Of a stretch of 64,000 nucleotides of DNA, positions 1 through 8,203 are shown piece by piece. Origin of the DNA: Pseudomonas monsensis (GTDB taxonomy: Bacteria; Pseudomonadota; Gammaproteobacteria; Pseudomonadales; Pseudomonadaceae); NCBI RefSeq assembly GCF_014268495.2, contig NZ_CP077087.1, forward strand, positions 3,413,501 to 3,477,500. The letters run 5' to 3'. The notes under the pieces are model-generated. The model was not told where the DNA came from and made no database searches. It worked only from the letters and a program-made list of their open reading frames with translations. Positions within the stretch are counted from its first letter, which is position 1. Every line of letters begins with the position of its first letter. The translations under genes and the position numbers were made by a program.

Positions 1-1
1 A

Positions 2-838
2 AAGTGGGGCCACGATGCGCTGCAGTTCATCCCGCGTGAACAGTTGCCGGAATGGGTGGCCAGCGAGCGTTATCAGGCGGGACTGTACGACCCCGAAGGC
101 GCGCACCTCAATCCTCTGAAACTCGCGTCGGGTCTGGCGATGGCGATCGAGCGCGCCGGTGGCCGCCTCTACGAGCAAAGCAAAGCCTTGAGTTATCAGG
201 AGGAGGGCACAGGCTGGCGGGTCAACACCGAGCACGGATCGGTTCGCGCCGATGTGCTGGTCCTCGCGTGTAACGCCTACCTTGATCAACTCGATCCACA
301 ATTGTCGAGCTGCATCCTGCCGGTGGGCACCTATCAAGTCGCCACCGCACCGCTCACGCCGGAGCAAGCTACGGCGTTGCTGCCAGGCAATGTCTGCGTG
401 ACCGACAACCAGTTCGTCCTCGACTACTTCCGCCGCACCCCGGATAACCGTTTGCTGTTCGGTGGTGGCTGCACCTATCTCGGCGGCATGCCCAAAGACA
501 TCGCGGCAGCCACCCGGCCGTTCCTGCAACGGGTGTTCCCGCAACTCACGGGTGTCGATATCGAGTTCGCCTGGGGCGGCCATATCGACTTGACGATCAA
601 CCGCACACCGGATGTCGGCGGCGAGCGCAATCGTTACTGGATGCAAGGCTATTCAGGCCACGGCGTGCTGCCGACACTGGCTGCCGCACGTGCAGTGTCC
701 GACGCGATCCTCGGCAACGCGGATGAATTGGCGTTGTATCAAGGCTTGAGTAATGGCAGCTTTCCCGGCGGCAAATACCTCGCGGCGCCGCTCGAAGCGA
801 TCGGCAAGGCCTGGTACCGACTGCGCGACAGCCTCTGA
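2..838 (+). CDS. puuB: Gamma-glutamylputrescine oxidase-like FAD oxidoreductase (5' partial)
   Basis: The reading frame is open from the window edge, so the N-terminus with the FAD-binding Rossmann motif is missing; about 278 residues remain. The sequence fits the DAO-fold family of PuuB: the LVLACNAYL segment, the LLFGGGCTYLGG segment and the C-terminal QGYSGHGV motif that contacts the flavin. In the known pathway this enzyme oxidises gamma-glutamylputrescine to gamma-glutamyl-aminobutyraldehyde in the cytoplasm. A cupin regulator and a glutamine-synthetase-like ligase follow on the same strand within 16 bp each, which supports the putrescine assignment over other amine oxidases of the fold. 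Substrate is inferred from context. Confidence 0.8.
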   Translation, partial: KWGHDALQFIPREQLPEWVASERYQAGLYDPEGAHLNPLKLASGLAMAIERAGGRLYEQSKALSYQEEGTGWRVNTEHGSVRADVLVLACNAYLDQLDPQLSSCILPVGTYQVATAPLTPEQATALLPGNVCVTDNQFVLDYFRRTPDNRLLFGGGCTYLGGMPKDIAAATRPFLQRVFPQLTGVDIEFAWGGHIDLTINRTPDVGGERNRYWMQGYSGHGVLPTLAAARAVSDAILGNADELALYQGLSNGSFPGGKYLAAPLEAIGKAWYRLRDSL

Positions 839-853
839 CCTGGAATCCCTGTG

Positions 854-1411
854 ATGGACAAGCAAGAAGAAATCGCGGCGCTGGCGATCCTGATTCACGA
901 CCTGCGCAAGCACAAGAAATGGACCCTCAAGGAGCTGGCCGACAAGATCGGCCGCTCCGTGGGTTTCCTTTCGCAAGTCGAGCGCGGCCTGTCACGGCCG
1001 ACGGTGGCGGACCTGACGGCGATCAGCGAAACCTTCGGCGTGCCGACCACCTATTTCTACAGTCTGCCCAAACCCAAGGAACTGCCGTGGGTCACCCGGC
1101 CGGACGAGCGGCGCACGTTGTATTTCGCCAACGGCATCACCGACATTCTGGTGTCGCCGCAGATCCGCGCATCATTCTCCATGCTCGAAAGTCACCTCGA
1201 GGCCGGCGCCAGCAGCGGCGACCGCCATCTGACCGACAGCTCGGAGCAGGGCGGTTACGTCCTCGAAGGCGAACTGACGTTGTGGCTGGGCGACGATCAA
1301 GACCCGGTCACGCTCAAGGCCGGCGACAGCTTTCAATTCGACAGTCACACCCGTTGCCGTTACGGCAACCTCACCGAGCACCTGACCCGCGTGCTCTGGG
1401 TCTACACCTGA
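854..1411 (+). CDS. puuR: XRE-family regulator with C-terminal cupin domain (PuuR-like)
   Basis: A 185-residue protein with an N-terminal helix-turn-helix (residues about 15-70, containing LKELADKIGRSVGFLSQVER) and a C-terminal cupin_2 barrel (about 105-180, with GYVLEGELTLWLG and AGDSFQFDSHTRCRY). This is the architecture of PuuR, the putrescine-responsive repressor. It lies between the oxidase and the ligase genes with a 15 bp gap upstream, so it is probably co-transcribed and controls the cluster. A GTG sits immediately before the chosen ATG and could be the start instead; the ribosome-binding site is weak for both. The exact ligand is not visible in the sequence. Confidence 0.8.
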   Translation: MDKQEEIAALAILIHDLRKHKKWTLKELADKIGRSVGFLSQVERGLSRPTVADLTAISETFGVPTTYFYSLPKPKELPWVTRPDERRTLYFANGITDILVSPQIRASFSMLESHLEAGASSGDRHLTDSSEQGGYVLEGELTLWLGDDQDPVTLKAGDSFQFDSHTRCRYGNLTEHLTRVLWVYT

Positions 1412-1423
1412 TAACCACAAAGG

Positions 1424-2779
1424 ATGAACACGATGGACGCTGTCTGCGCTGACCTGCTCGCCGAAGTTCGGGCGTTTCGCCAACGCTACCCCGAGGTCCG
1501 TTATGTCGACTTGATCTCGCTGGACATTCCCGGGCATTTTTACGGCAAGCGTTATCCCGTGGACATGCTCGAAAAGGTTGCCGCGGGCAGTGCCCTCAAA
1601 CTGCCACAAAATTGCGTTTTGCTCGGCGTCCAGGGCGGCCTGTTCAAGATTGGCGACTACTGCTTCAACGACGGCGACCCGGACGCCGTGCGCCGCCTGG
1701 TGCCGGGCACACTGAAACCGGTGACCTGGGAAGCGCAGCCGCTGGGGCAGATGCTGATCACCTCGGACGGCACCGAAAAGCCAATCGAATTCGAACCCCG
1801 CGAAGTCCTCGCGCAAGTGCTCAATCGCCTGGCGCGCAAAGGCATTCATCCGGTGGTGGCGTTCGAACTGGAGTTCTACCTGTTCGACAAGACCTTGCGC
1901 AACGGCCTGCCGCAATTCCCCCGCGACGACCTGACCGACGACGCCGATGACCAGCCGAACATGCACATCGAACGCCTGTCACGCTTCGCCCCGGTGCTCG
2001 ATGAAATGGTCGAAGCGACGCGCGCCCAAGGTATCGACGCCACGGTCATCACCGCCGAACTCGGCCCTGGTCAGTTCGAAATCAACTTCGGCCACCTCGA
2101 CGACGGCTTGCGTGCCGCCGACTGGGCCGCGTTGTTCTGCCGCAGCACCCGTGGCGCCGCGCTCAAACACGGCTACCGCGCCAGTTTCATGGCCAAGCCG
2201 TACTTGCAGCATCCGGGCAGTGGCATGCATGTGCATGTCAGCCTGTACGACGCCGAGGGCAACAATCTGTTGGCGGCCAATCAACAACAACCGCTACGCC
2301 ATGCGGTGGCCGGATGCCTGGAACTGTTGCCGCACAGCATGCCGATCTTCGCGCCGAACCAGAATGCGATGCGGCGTCTGGGCGGTACGGTGAACACGGC
2401 GACCAAAGCGAGCTGGGGATTCGAGGACCGTGATGCGTGCTTGCGCATTCCCGATTCGGACGAGAAGAACCTGCGCATCGAGTATCGACTGGCGGGGGCA
2501 GATGCCAATCCGTATCTGGTGTTGGCGGCGATTCTGGTGGGACTGGAGCATGGGCTGGAGTCGGGCAAGGAGCCAATTGCACCGTTGAATGAAGATCGCA
2601 ACAGCGGGATCGGCTTTCCGACGGAAATGTTTGAAGCGGTGAGGGCGATGCAGGCTCAGGCGCAGTTGCGCGAAGGGCTGGGCGCTGAGTTCGTCGATGT
2701 GTATTGCGAGAACAAACGGCAGGATCATCTGGCATTTATGCAAGAGATCAGTGCGCGGGAGTATCGCTGGTATCTGTAA
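1424..2779 (+). CDS. puuA: Glutamine synthetase family protein, glutamate-putrescine ligase-like
   Basis: At 451 residues it has the usual length of PuuA/SpuI-type gamma-glutamylpolyamine synthetases. The glutamine-synthetase catalytic domain is clear: GSGMHVHVSLYD (glutamate and metal site), NQNAMRRLGG, and the C-terminal RIEYRLAGADANPYLVLAA segment. The family joins glutamate to an amine using ATP; here putrescine is the likely acceptor given the neighbouring oxidase and PuuR-like regulator. ATG is preceded by AAAGG. The gene starts 12 bp after the regulator stop, consistent with one operon. Assimilatory GlnA is excluded by length and by absence of its N-terminal signature. Confidence 0.82.
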   Translation: MNTMDAVCADLLAEVRAFRQRYPEVRYVDLISLDIPGHFYGKRYPVDMLEKVAAGSALKLPQNCVLLGVQGGLFKIGDYCFNDGDPDAVRRLVPGTLKPVTWEAQPLGQMLITSDGTEKPIEFEPREVLAQVLNRLARKGIHPVVAFELEFYLFDKTLRNGLPQFPRDDLTDDADDQPNMHIERLSRFAPVLDEMVEATRAQGIDATVITAELGPGQFEINFGHLDDGLRAADWAALFCRSTRGAALKHGYRASFMAKPYLQHPGSGMHVHVSLYDAEGNNLLAANQQQPLRHAVAGCLELLPHSMPIFAPNQNAMRRLGGTVNTATKASWGFEDRDACLRIPDSDEKNLRIEYRLAGADANPYLVLAAILVGLEHGLESGKEPIAPLNEDRNSGIGFPTEMFEAVRAMQAQAQLREGLGAEFVDVYCENKRQDHLAFMQEISAREYRWYL

Positions 2780-2805
2780 GTTGTGGGGCCGATGCAGGGG
2801 GAGTC

Positions 2806-2829
2806 TGCGGTCATAGCTTCAAGACCGCA
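2806..2829 (+). repeat. Stem-loop after the putrescine cluster
   Basis: A perfect 7-bp inverted repeat (TGCGGTC / GACCGCA) with a 10-base loop lies 27 bp after the ligase stop codon. No T-run follows it, so it is not a clear intrinsic terminator. It may stabilise the 3' end of the mRNA or be a worn REP-like element. Confidence 0.4.
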
Positions 2830-2964
2830 CATTCCCACAGCCTGACTGGATTTCGGGAGCAGACTTTACATGGCAGTGCAGCCTGTCCGTCCTTTGACCT
2901 GGAGTTGAAATAGAAAAAAAGCTGACTACCCTGTTTGTACCGGCCATGTCAGGGAGGACGGGAA

Positions 2965-3825
2965 ATGCTCATGAATTTCTGCAATGTCAGCGCATTGAAA
3001 CAACGACTGTGCCCGATGGTCGCTGTTCCCACCAACGTCTTTTCCCGAAATAAATGGGGCCTGTTCAAGGCCCATGACGTCAACGGCGAAATTGTCTTCG
3101 ATGCAGCCTACGAAGGGGGCAACTCACCCCGGGTATACGGGGTGATAGAAGCCAACAACGGATGCGGGATCTATGTTCCTGTCGGGCGTCAGTACAACGC
3201 TGGCGCTTATATACTGCCTGTTCCTATCTGCGTCGGCGGAGCAAGAGATCTGCGAATAACGGCCTTGGGTTATGTCCGGGAGACGGATCAACAAGTCATC
3301 GAGCGAGAGGCCCGGGAAGAACTCATGCAACCGATCGACATTCTGAGCATCCAGCCCCTGGCTACAACGGTTGCGGCGCAAGATGGCCAGTACTATATCG
3401 TCAGATTGAAGTCGCAACTTTCAACGTTCTATTACTCATGGGATGTCGCGGGCAGCGACCAGGTGACAGCAGTGAGGTACTGGAGCCTGCCTTCTTTGAT
3501 TGAAGCGCGACATGGTGTGGAACAAACACAACCGGCAGGTGAAATGGCGCAGTTGTTATTCGACGATCTTGGCTGCAGTGCCACTCATCGCGCCGCCTGG
3601 CTTGCCGAGTGGCACGCGAGTGCCTATGACGCGACGATCAGGCATTTACTGAGGAATTCCGTAAGAGTAGATACCGGTAGCGAAGGTTTAAATATTCTGT
3701 CGAGAATGTATGGAAACAGAAAATATACCTATCGCAACCAATATCCTGCCTTTGCTCCGACGGTAAACCCTGCGCACGAATTGACATGCCGAGGGCGATG
3801 CAATTCAAACAACGGAAATTTGTAG
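2965..3825 (+). CDS. Nudix-like protein with degenerate Nudix box
   Basis: A 286-residue protein. Residues 100-123 match the Nudix box Gx5Ex7REUxEE with E106, R114-E115 and E118-E119 all in place, but the first Gly is Ala (A100) and the Gly after the EE pair is not conserved. The catalytic metal-binding glutamates are therefore kept, and a preceding Gly-rich strand region (about 60-95) fits the fold. Nudix enzymes cleave nucleoside diphosphates linked to other moieties; the substrate here cannot be told. ATG 2965 is chosen because AGGGAGG lies 7 bases upstream; earlier in-frame starts lack this. The C-terminal 150 residues match nothing I recognise. It ends against a decayed GGDEF gene. Confidence 0.55.
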   Translation: MLMNFCNVSALKQRLCPMVAVPTNVFSRNKWGLFKAHDVNGEIVFDAAYEGGNSPRVYGVIEANNGCGIYVPVGRQYNAGAYILPVPICVGGARDLRITALGYVRETDQQVIEREAREELMQPIDILSIQPLATTVAAQDGQYYIVRLKSQLSTFYYSWDVAGSDQVTAVRYWSLPSLIEARHGVEQTQPAGEMAQLLFDDLGCSATHRAAWLAEWHASAYDATIRHLLRNSVRVDTGSEGLNILSRMYGNRKYTYRNQYPAFAPTVNPAHELTCRGRCNSNNGNL

Positions 3826-3831
3826 AGCACC

Positions 3832-3982
3832 GCCATCGAACGAGGCAGTTCGGGCCGGTAATGCTGGCCATCAAGCGTTCGGCCACCGGTACAGCATCCT
3901 CGTCACACAACTGGTCCGGCAGTAGAACGATAAATTCGTCACCGCCCATGTGCACGATGGTGTCCGTGCTGCGGACTGATCA
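3832..3982 (-). pseudogene. Remnant of a GGDEF (diguanylate cyclase) gene
   Basis: On the minus strand, translation gives DTIVHMGGDEFIVLLPD followed by ERLMASI, the A-site core and following helix of a GGDEF domain. Immediately upstream the frame is closed by TGA, and downstream of the helix the sequence no longer resembles the family and runs into the end of the Nudix-like gene. Only about 45-50 codons of a usual 170-residue domain remain. No start codon or ribosome-binding site fits it, so I call it a gene scar. Confidence 0.7.
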
Positions 3983-4146
3983 AGTCGCTTGGTCGAGGTT
4001 GATCTCGATTGTCAGAACGCGGGTTGCAGCCAGGCCATTTACACCTAACCTCAACATGGGCATCGGTGCGCGCTCTGCCAGCTTCAAAGCTGCAGGATTT
4101 CTATGCCCTGAGTGGATAGCGACATCCATAGGCAAGGAGTCCGAAG

Positions 4147-5544
4147 ATGAATATTCCCCGCGTGCTCTGTGTAATTATCCTATTGAGTTTGAGCGCATGC
4201 TCGTCCGCCCCTGTTATCTACAATGCTAGCGATAACTCTCCGGGCCAGATAAAACCGTTACAGGAACTGCTGCCTGACAACACCCCCGTGAGGCTGTTTT
4301 TTGTTCATGGTGTAGGTGATCACTGTCCTGGTTACGCGCTTGGTCCTGAAGGCTGGTTGAATGACAAAAATGCTGAAGCGATGGGGTTGAAACCCGTATC
4401 CGACAAAATCGCAGCGGCTGATTTCATCAATGTAAACGTCTATATGGGAGGAAATGAAGACCCGCACTCAGGGGTGAACGTCCTCAAAAGACGTTACTCA
4501 CTGACATTGCCCGACAGGGCAAATACAGTGAGCGTAGAGGCGATAGAAATTACCTGGTCCCCGCTGACCCGCTGGTTGAAAAGCAATCAGCTTGGATATG
4601 ACTCGCCCTCTGTTTTCGAAGATAAACATCGCGAACCGTGCATTGAACTTCCCGATCCGAGAATTCCTTCAACGGTACAGGCGCCCCCAAGGCTCTGGCT
4701 TGATAAAACAATCAAAGAACAGGTTTTTGACCGCAACTTGTCCGATGCGATTGTCTATACAGGCACCTATGGCGAGACAATGGTGCGCGGGCTTGCAGAG
4801 GGGATTTGCCATGCCATCACCCCTACGGCCAACAATGAAAAATGTATATGGCCTTCTGCGCAGGCAAGTGAAAACAACCCACACAAGAATTTATTCGTAA
4901 CCCACAGCCTGGGCAGTCGCATGATGTATGACATGTTCCTTCATCTTCTCGACCAGACAAAAGACAGCATGACCAACCCTATACCTTGGGAAGAGCGCAA
5001 AATCGCACAGGGCTTCATCGAAAACATGCTCGCCAACACGCCTGCTTTTTACATGATGGCGAATCAGCTTTCATTACTGGGTCTGGCCAACGTACCGCCG
5101 CAAGCACGTTCCAATGATGGCGTTGCACGTCCTTTTTTCTGGCAGTTGTTTCCCCTGGACGACCTCGATAGCCAATCGAATTCGTCGCAAGCGACATCAG
5201 GGCCGCAAGTCTACGGCAACGTTTTTCTGCAACTCGCGAATTTGAAGGAAAACGCAGAAAAGCGCAGCGCAAAACCATCCTACCGCCTTCAGATCGTCTC
5301 ATTCAACGACACAAATGATCTGCTCACCTGGCACATTCCGCGCTGGTACGCTAACGCCGTGGCTACACCGGGAGGACGGCCGCGAATCGATGTAACGGAC
5401 GTATTTGTGCAAAATGCACCCAAGCTCCTGATCATGGAGAGCCCCGAGCATGCGCACGTCGACTACTTTAAAAACCCGGACGTGCGCGACATTATCCGTT
5501 GCGGCGCTGCCCGTGGTGAAGTCTTGAAGTGTCCCGGGCGCTGA
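4147..5544 (+). CDS. Putative lipoprotein with alpha/beta-hydrolase nucleophile elbow
   Basis: A 465-residue protein. Residues 1-18 form a lipoprotein signal peptide ending in a lipobox (LSAC, Cys18), so it is probably anchored in the outer or inner membrane. FFVHGVGDH (residues 51-59) looks like the strand-turn carrying the oxyanion-hole region, and FVTHSLGSR (250-258) gives a Ser254 nucleophile elbow. A terminal acid/His pair is plausible at PEHAHVDYF near the C-terminus. ATG follows AAGGAG at good spacing. The gene stands alone between two remnants; codon use looks slightly more AT-rich than neighbours. Substrate unknown; esterase or lipase activity is inferred. Confidence 0.65.
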   Translation: MNIPRVLCVIILLSLSACSSAPVIYNASDNSPGQIKPLQELLPDNTPVRLFFVHGVGDHCPGYALGPEGWLNDKNAEAMGLKPVSDKIAAADFINVNVYMGGNEDPHSGVNVLKRRYSLTLPDRANTVSVEAIEITWSPLTRWLKSNQLGYDSPSVFEDKHREPCIELPDPRIPSTVQAPPRLWLDKTIKEQVFDRNLSDAIVYTGTYGETMVRGLAEGICHAITPTANNEKCIWPSAQASENNPHKNLFVTHSLGSRMMYDMFLHLLDQTKDSMTNPIPWEERKIAQGFIENMLANTPAFYMMANQLSLLGLANVPPQARSNDGVARPFFWQLFPLDDLDSQSNSSQATSGPQVYGNVFLQLANLKENAEKRSAKPSYRLQIVSFNDTNDLLTWHIPRWYANAVATPGGRPRIDVTDVFVQNAPKLLIMESPEHAHVDYFKNPDVRDIIRCGAARGEVLKCPGR

Positions 5545-5643
5545 TCAGGGCAGGGGGCTGAATCCACGTCAGGACGCTTTGAATAACAGTTAAAACAGCT
5601 CAGCAGCCTTTAAAAGGCATTTGGCCGGGGTAAAAACCTGGCT

Positions 5644-5783
5644 TTACGCCGTTAACGCTTTCATCAAACCAGTGATGCCGATGATTTTCATGACCCTTTT
5701 CAGGTTGTAGGCGAGCACGTTCAAACTCATCTCGGCGCTCACCCCATCCATTGCTTGAGCGTCCCGAAGAGATGCTCAGCCTG
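5644..5783 (-). pseudogene. Transposase C-terminal remnant (IS1182/IS5-like)
   Basis: The minus strand encodes AEHLFGTLKQWMG, then after an internal deletion and frame change VSAEMSLNVLAYNLKRVMKI and a further 15 residues to a TAA stop. These two blocks are the familiar C-terminal motifs of DDE transposases in which a phrase like HPFGTLKxWMG precedes MSLxVLAYNLKRVxxILG. The intervening 15-20 residues are missing. Nothing of the N-terminal DDE core is left. The scar lies between the lipoprotein gene and the HxlR gene and marks an old insertion or rearrangement point. Confidence 0.75.
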
Positions 5784-5841
5784 GACTCATTGCAGCCTTT
5801 CAGGCTGAGCAAAGATCGACTCAAATACGTCTCTGACCCGC

Positions 5842-6222
5842 CTAGGTTTTTTTTACTTTGCGGCCGCGTGAGGCAGGCTTCACCGGTACGCTTTTGCCGT
5901 ACTCGCTCCACCATTTAGCGAGCGCCTCCATCGTTGGCCCGAGTGCACGTGCTTTTGCTGTCATTTCATATTCAACACGCGGGGGCACTTCTGCGAAGAC
6001 TGTTCGCGAGATCAGGCCATCGTTCTCAAGCTCCCGAAGTTGTGCTGTCAGCATGTGTTGGGTGACGCCGTTAATCGCCTTTCGCAGTTCCCCAAAACGA
6101 TAAATCCGCTGGTTTAGCAGCCACATTATTTCCAGCTTCCACTTGCCTGAAAGTAGCGAAAATGCACGCCGCATTTCCTCGTGCATATTGATCTGCTCTT
6201 CATCATTAGTCTGGTTTTCCAT
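5842..6222 (-). CDS. HxlR-family transcriptional regulator
   Basis: A 126-residue winged-helix protein with the HxlR pattern: LSGKWKLEIMWLL near residue 24, FGELRKAINGVTQHMLTAQLRELENDGLI in the recognition region, and PPRVEYEMTAKA in the wing. It is transcribed away from a DoxX-like membrane protein and an SDR, and the 95-bp shared upstream region probably holds its operator. HxlR proteins commonly answer quinones, aldehydes or thiol stress; the signal here is not visible. The tail is Lys/Arg-rich (SRGRKVKKT). Confidence 0.85.
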   Translation of the reverse strand: MENQTNDEEQINMHEEMRRAFSLLSGKWKLEIMWLLNQRIYRFGELRKAINGVTQHMLTAQLRELENDGLISRTVFAEVPPRVEYEMTAKARALGPTMEALAKWWSEYGKSVPVKPASRGRKVKKT

Positions 6223-6317
6223 ACTAAGTACCGGTTTTTCATCCTACTTGTGGGTTTTCATGTTAGACGAGATATTTGCCCTAAGTCGACGTAACAATAC
6301 CTGCTTGGGAAAACCAA

Positions 6318-6728
6318 ATGATCGAACATTATATTTACTGGATTAGCACGGTCCTGCTTTCGCTGCTCTATCTGGCCTCGGCCTTGATGTACATCGCCAA
6401 AGGAGACTATGTGCGAAGCGCACAAGCGGAGTTGGGCTATTCAGCCTCCCACCTTGTGCCTTTGATGATCGTGGTCAAGATACTGGGGCCCGCCGCGATT
6501 TTGTGGCGCTTCAATGCCGCACTCAGTGATCTCGCTTATGCCGGCATGTTTTATCACCTGCTGCTTTCAGCTTCAGCGCACCTGGGTGTTCACAAGCCCA
6601 AAGGTTCTATCCCGGCAGCCTTGGGACTCATTCTCCTGGCCACCTCCTTCGTGACACAAAACGCTGTTCGCGAATATCCGTCGCCGTACGCACCGCCGTC
6701 AGCGGTCGTCCAGACGACTCTCAAATAA
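6318..6728 (+). CDS. DoxX-like small integral membrane protein
   Basis: A 136-residue protein with four predicted membrane helices (about 7-25, 45-65, 70-90, 98-115) separated by short loops, matching DoxX-like families. It starts at ATG 6318 and its TAA stop overlaps the ATG at 6728. It is divergent from the HxlR regulator and next to an SDR, a common arrangement in Pseudomonas for small redox-stress units. Biochemical role is unknown. Confidence 0.7.
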   Translation: MIEHYIYWISTVLLSLLYLASALMYIAKGDYVRSAQAELGYSASHLVPLMIVVKILGPAAILWRFNAALSDLAYAGMFYHLLLSASAHLGVHKPKGSIPAALGLILLATSFVTQNAVREYPSPYAPPSAVVQTTLK

Positions 6729-6739
6729 TGGAGATCGCC

Positions 6740-7483
6740 ATGACTCGACTCAGTGGAAAAGTTGCGATTATCGTCGGCGCCGGTCGTGGTATCGGCCGAG
6801 CTACCGCCAGACTTTTCGCGATGCAGGGGGCGAAAGTCGCGGTCGTTTCGCGCACGGCTGAAAATGTCGATCAGGTGGTTGCCGATATCCAGGCCGCTGG
6901 CGGCGCCGCCCTCGGAATCGTTTGCGATATCGCTGACCCTGATCAAATTACTGCCGCTGTCGACAAGGTGATGACTGCCTATGGGCGGATCGACATACTG
7001 GTGAATAATGCTTTCGATCCCTCGGTGGTGTTTTCATCGGTGGTCGAGCTGTCAGCCGAGCAGTTGCAGCGCAATTTCGAAATGGGCCCCATTGCTTATC
7101 TGCGAACGATGCAGGCGTGCTATCCCCATCTCAAAGCCAGTGGTGAGGGCAGGGTTATCAATTTCGCTTCCCTGGCTGGTGTCGTCGGCATGCAGGGCTA
7201 CGCGCCTTACAACATGGCAAAGGAGGCGGTACGTGCCTTGACTCGCTCGGCGGCCAGGGAGTGGGGCGGTGACAAGATCACTGTCAACAATGTCATGCCG
7301 GTCGCTGACACTTGGGAAGCAGCGGTCGATGTACCTGCACCCACTAACGTACTTGGCCGTTATGGATCACCGGAAGAGGATATTGCGCCGGTGGTGTTGT
7401 TTCTCGCTAGCAAGGATGCGCAGTTCTTGACGGGATACAGTCTCACGCCGGACGGAGGCCAAATCATCGACAGCGCCCGCTGA
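6740..7483 (+). CDS. SDR-family oxidoreductase
   Basis: A 247-residue classical short-chain dehydrogenase. The cofactor motif GAGRGIG is near residue 13, NNA near 88, and the catalytic YNMAK (Tyr-x3-Lys) near 156 with Ser in FASLAG upstream. The C-terminal TGYSLTPDGGQ motif is typical. ATG 6740 is preferred over the in-frame ATG at 6728 because GGAG lies 6 bases before it; the earlier ATG lacks a site and overlaps the DoxX stop. It is co-transcribed with the DoxX-like gene. Substrate is not predictable. Confidence 0.85.
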   Translation: MTRLSGKVAIIVGAGRGIGRATARLFAMQGAKVAVVSRTAENVDQVVADIQAAGGAALGIVCDIADPDQITAAVDKVMTAYGRIDILVNNAFDPSVVFSSVVELSAEQLQRNFEMGPIAYLRTMQACYPHLKASGEGRVINFASLAGVVGMQGYAPYNMAKEAVRALTRSAAREWGGDKITVNNVMPVADTWEAAVDVPAPTNVLGRYGSPEEDIAPVVLFLASKDAQFLTGYSLTPDGGQIIDSAR

Positions 7484-7515
7484 CGGTCCTGTCCAAACCC
7501 CACGACGCAACGGAA

Positions 7516-7569
7516 ATTGGGCCGATCTCTGCCGGTCACGACAGACTGTTTTCGGCCAAAAGCGGACAT
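7516..7569. repeat. Imperfect GGCCGAT-type palindrome, copy 1
   Basis: The left half GGGCCGATCTCTGCC and the right half TTTTCGGCCAAAAGCGGACA are related to the arms and right flank of the perfect palindrome at 8019-8065 (same GGCCGATnnCTGCC and TCGGCCAnAAGnGGAC patterns) but with mismatches. It lies 33 bp after the SDR stop, between that gene and the first orphan gene. Confidence 0.55.
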
Positions 7570-7587
7570 ACGCAAGCAACCGCTCGC

Positions 7588-7640
7588 GGCCAATAGCGGT
7601 CATCCTCCTCCGTCAGGTGTCGACCCATTGCGGCCATTCG
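7588..7640. repeat. Degenerate GGCC repeat, copy 2
   Basis: GGCCAATAGCGGTCAT at 7588-7603 repeats the right flank of copy 1 (GGCCAAAAGCGGACAT), and CCCATTGCGGCCATTCG follows at 7624-7640. The two halves are weakly inverted. It looks like a worn member of the same family sitting just before the orphan gene at 7688. Confidence 0.4.
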
Positions 7641-7687
7641 CAGGAGCCACCACAATCGGAGGAATGTTGGTGGTGAGGTGACGCATA

Positions 7688-7945
7688 GTGAGGATTGAAG
7701 TATCAGAAGAAGCCGACTGGAAGCTTTTCGAGGACGTGGCCGGGGTTATTGAGCAAGGGCTGGGCGGTTCCTGGAAAGAGAGGCTCGATGGCCCGGACCA
7801 GCGTTATTGGGATCTGTTGGTGGATGAACACACGCTCACCCTACACCTTGAACACTATTTAGGCATTTCAGTGGTCATTCCCGATAGCGCAGATGACATC
7901 GCTCGAAGAGTATGTGCGTTGCTTAATCGGCCTCCTTGCGGGTAA
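7688..7945 (+). CDS. Small hypothetical protein (85 aa)
   Basis: An acidic 85-residue protein, RIEVSEEADWKLFEDVAGV at its N-terminus and ending in an arginine/leucine-rich helix. It has no signal peptide, membrane helix or recognised catalytic motif; it has some feel of the DUF3630-like small proteins, but I cannot confirm this. The start is GTG at 7688 with GAGGTG upstream. It is flanked on both sides by GGCCGAT palindromes and shows no operon partners, like a stand-alone cassette. Confidence 0.55.
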   Translation: MRIEVSEEADWKLFEDVAGVIEQGLGGSWKERLDGPDQRYWDLLVDEHTLTLHLEHYLGISVVIPDSADDIARRVCALLNRPPCG

Positions 7946-8018
7946 GCCCGCTCTGACAAAGATCCCAACTGATCTAAAAGGCAGCTGTGGGTCGATTTCT
8001 GCATGTCGCTATTATCAG

Positions 8019-8065
8019 CTTCTGGCCGATAGCTGCCGATCCCGTTGGCAGCTATCGGCCAGAAG
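8019..8065. repeat. Perfect 19-bp GGCCGATAGC palindrome, copy 3
   Basis: Arms CTTCTGGCCGATAGCTGCC (8019-8037) and its exact reverse complement (8047-8065) surround a 9-base loop. The right flank continues AGGACGTTT. This is the best-preserved copy of a repeat family that recurs at 7516, 7588 and 8661. It has no T-run on either side, so it is not a normal intrinsic terminator. Confidence 0.85.
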
Positions 8066-8203
8066 AGGACGTTTAGAGCAAGGAGAATAAATCCATCGCA
8101 TTTCTTCCAGGCTTTGCAATTTGCGGACGCGCTTTTACACACTCTGGGCTGGTAAGTTTAGAGTCGGAAAATCAACTAGTCCCTTTTTCTAAAGTAGGTG
8201 CCA

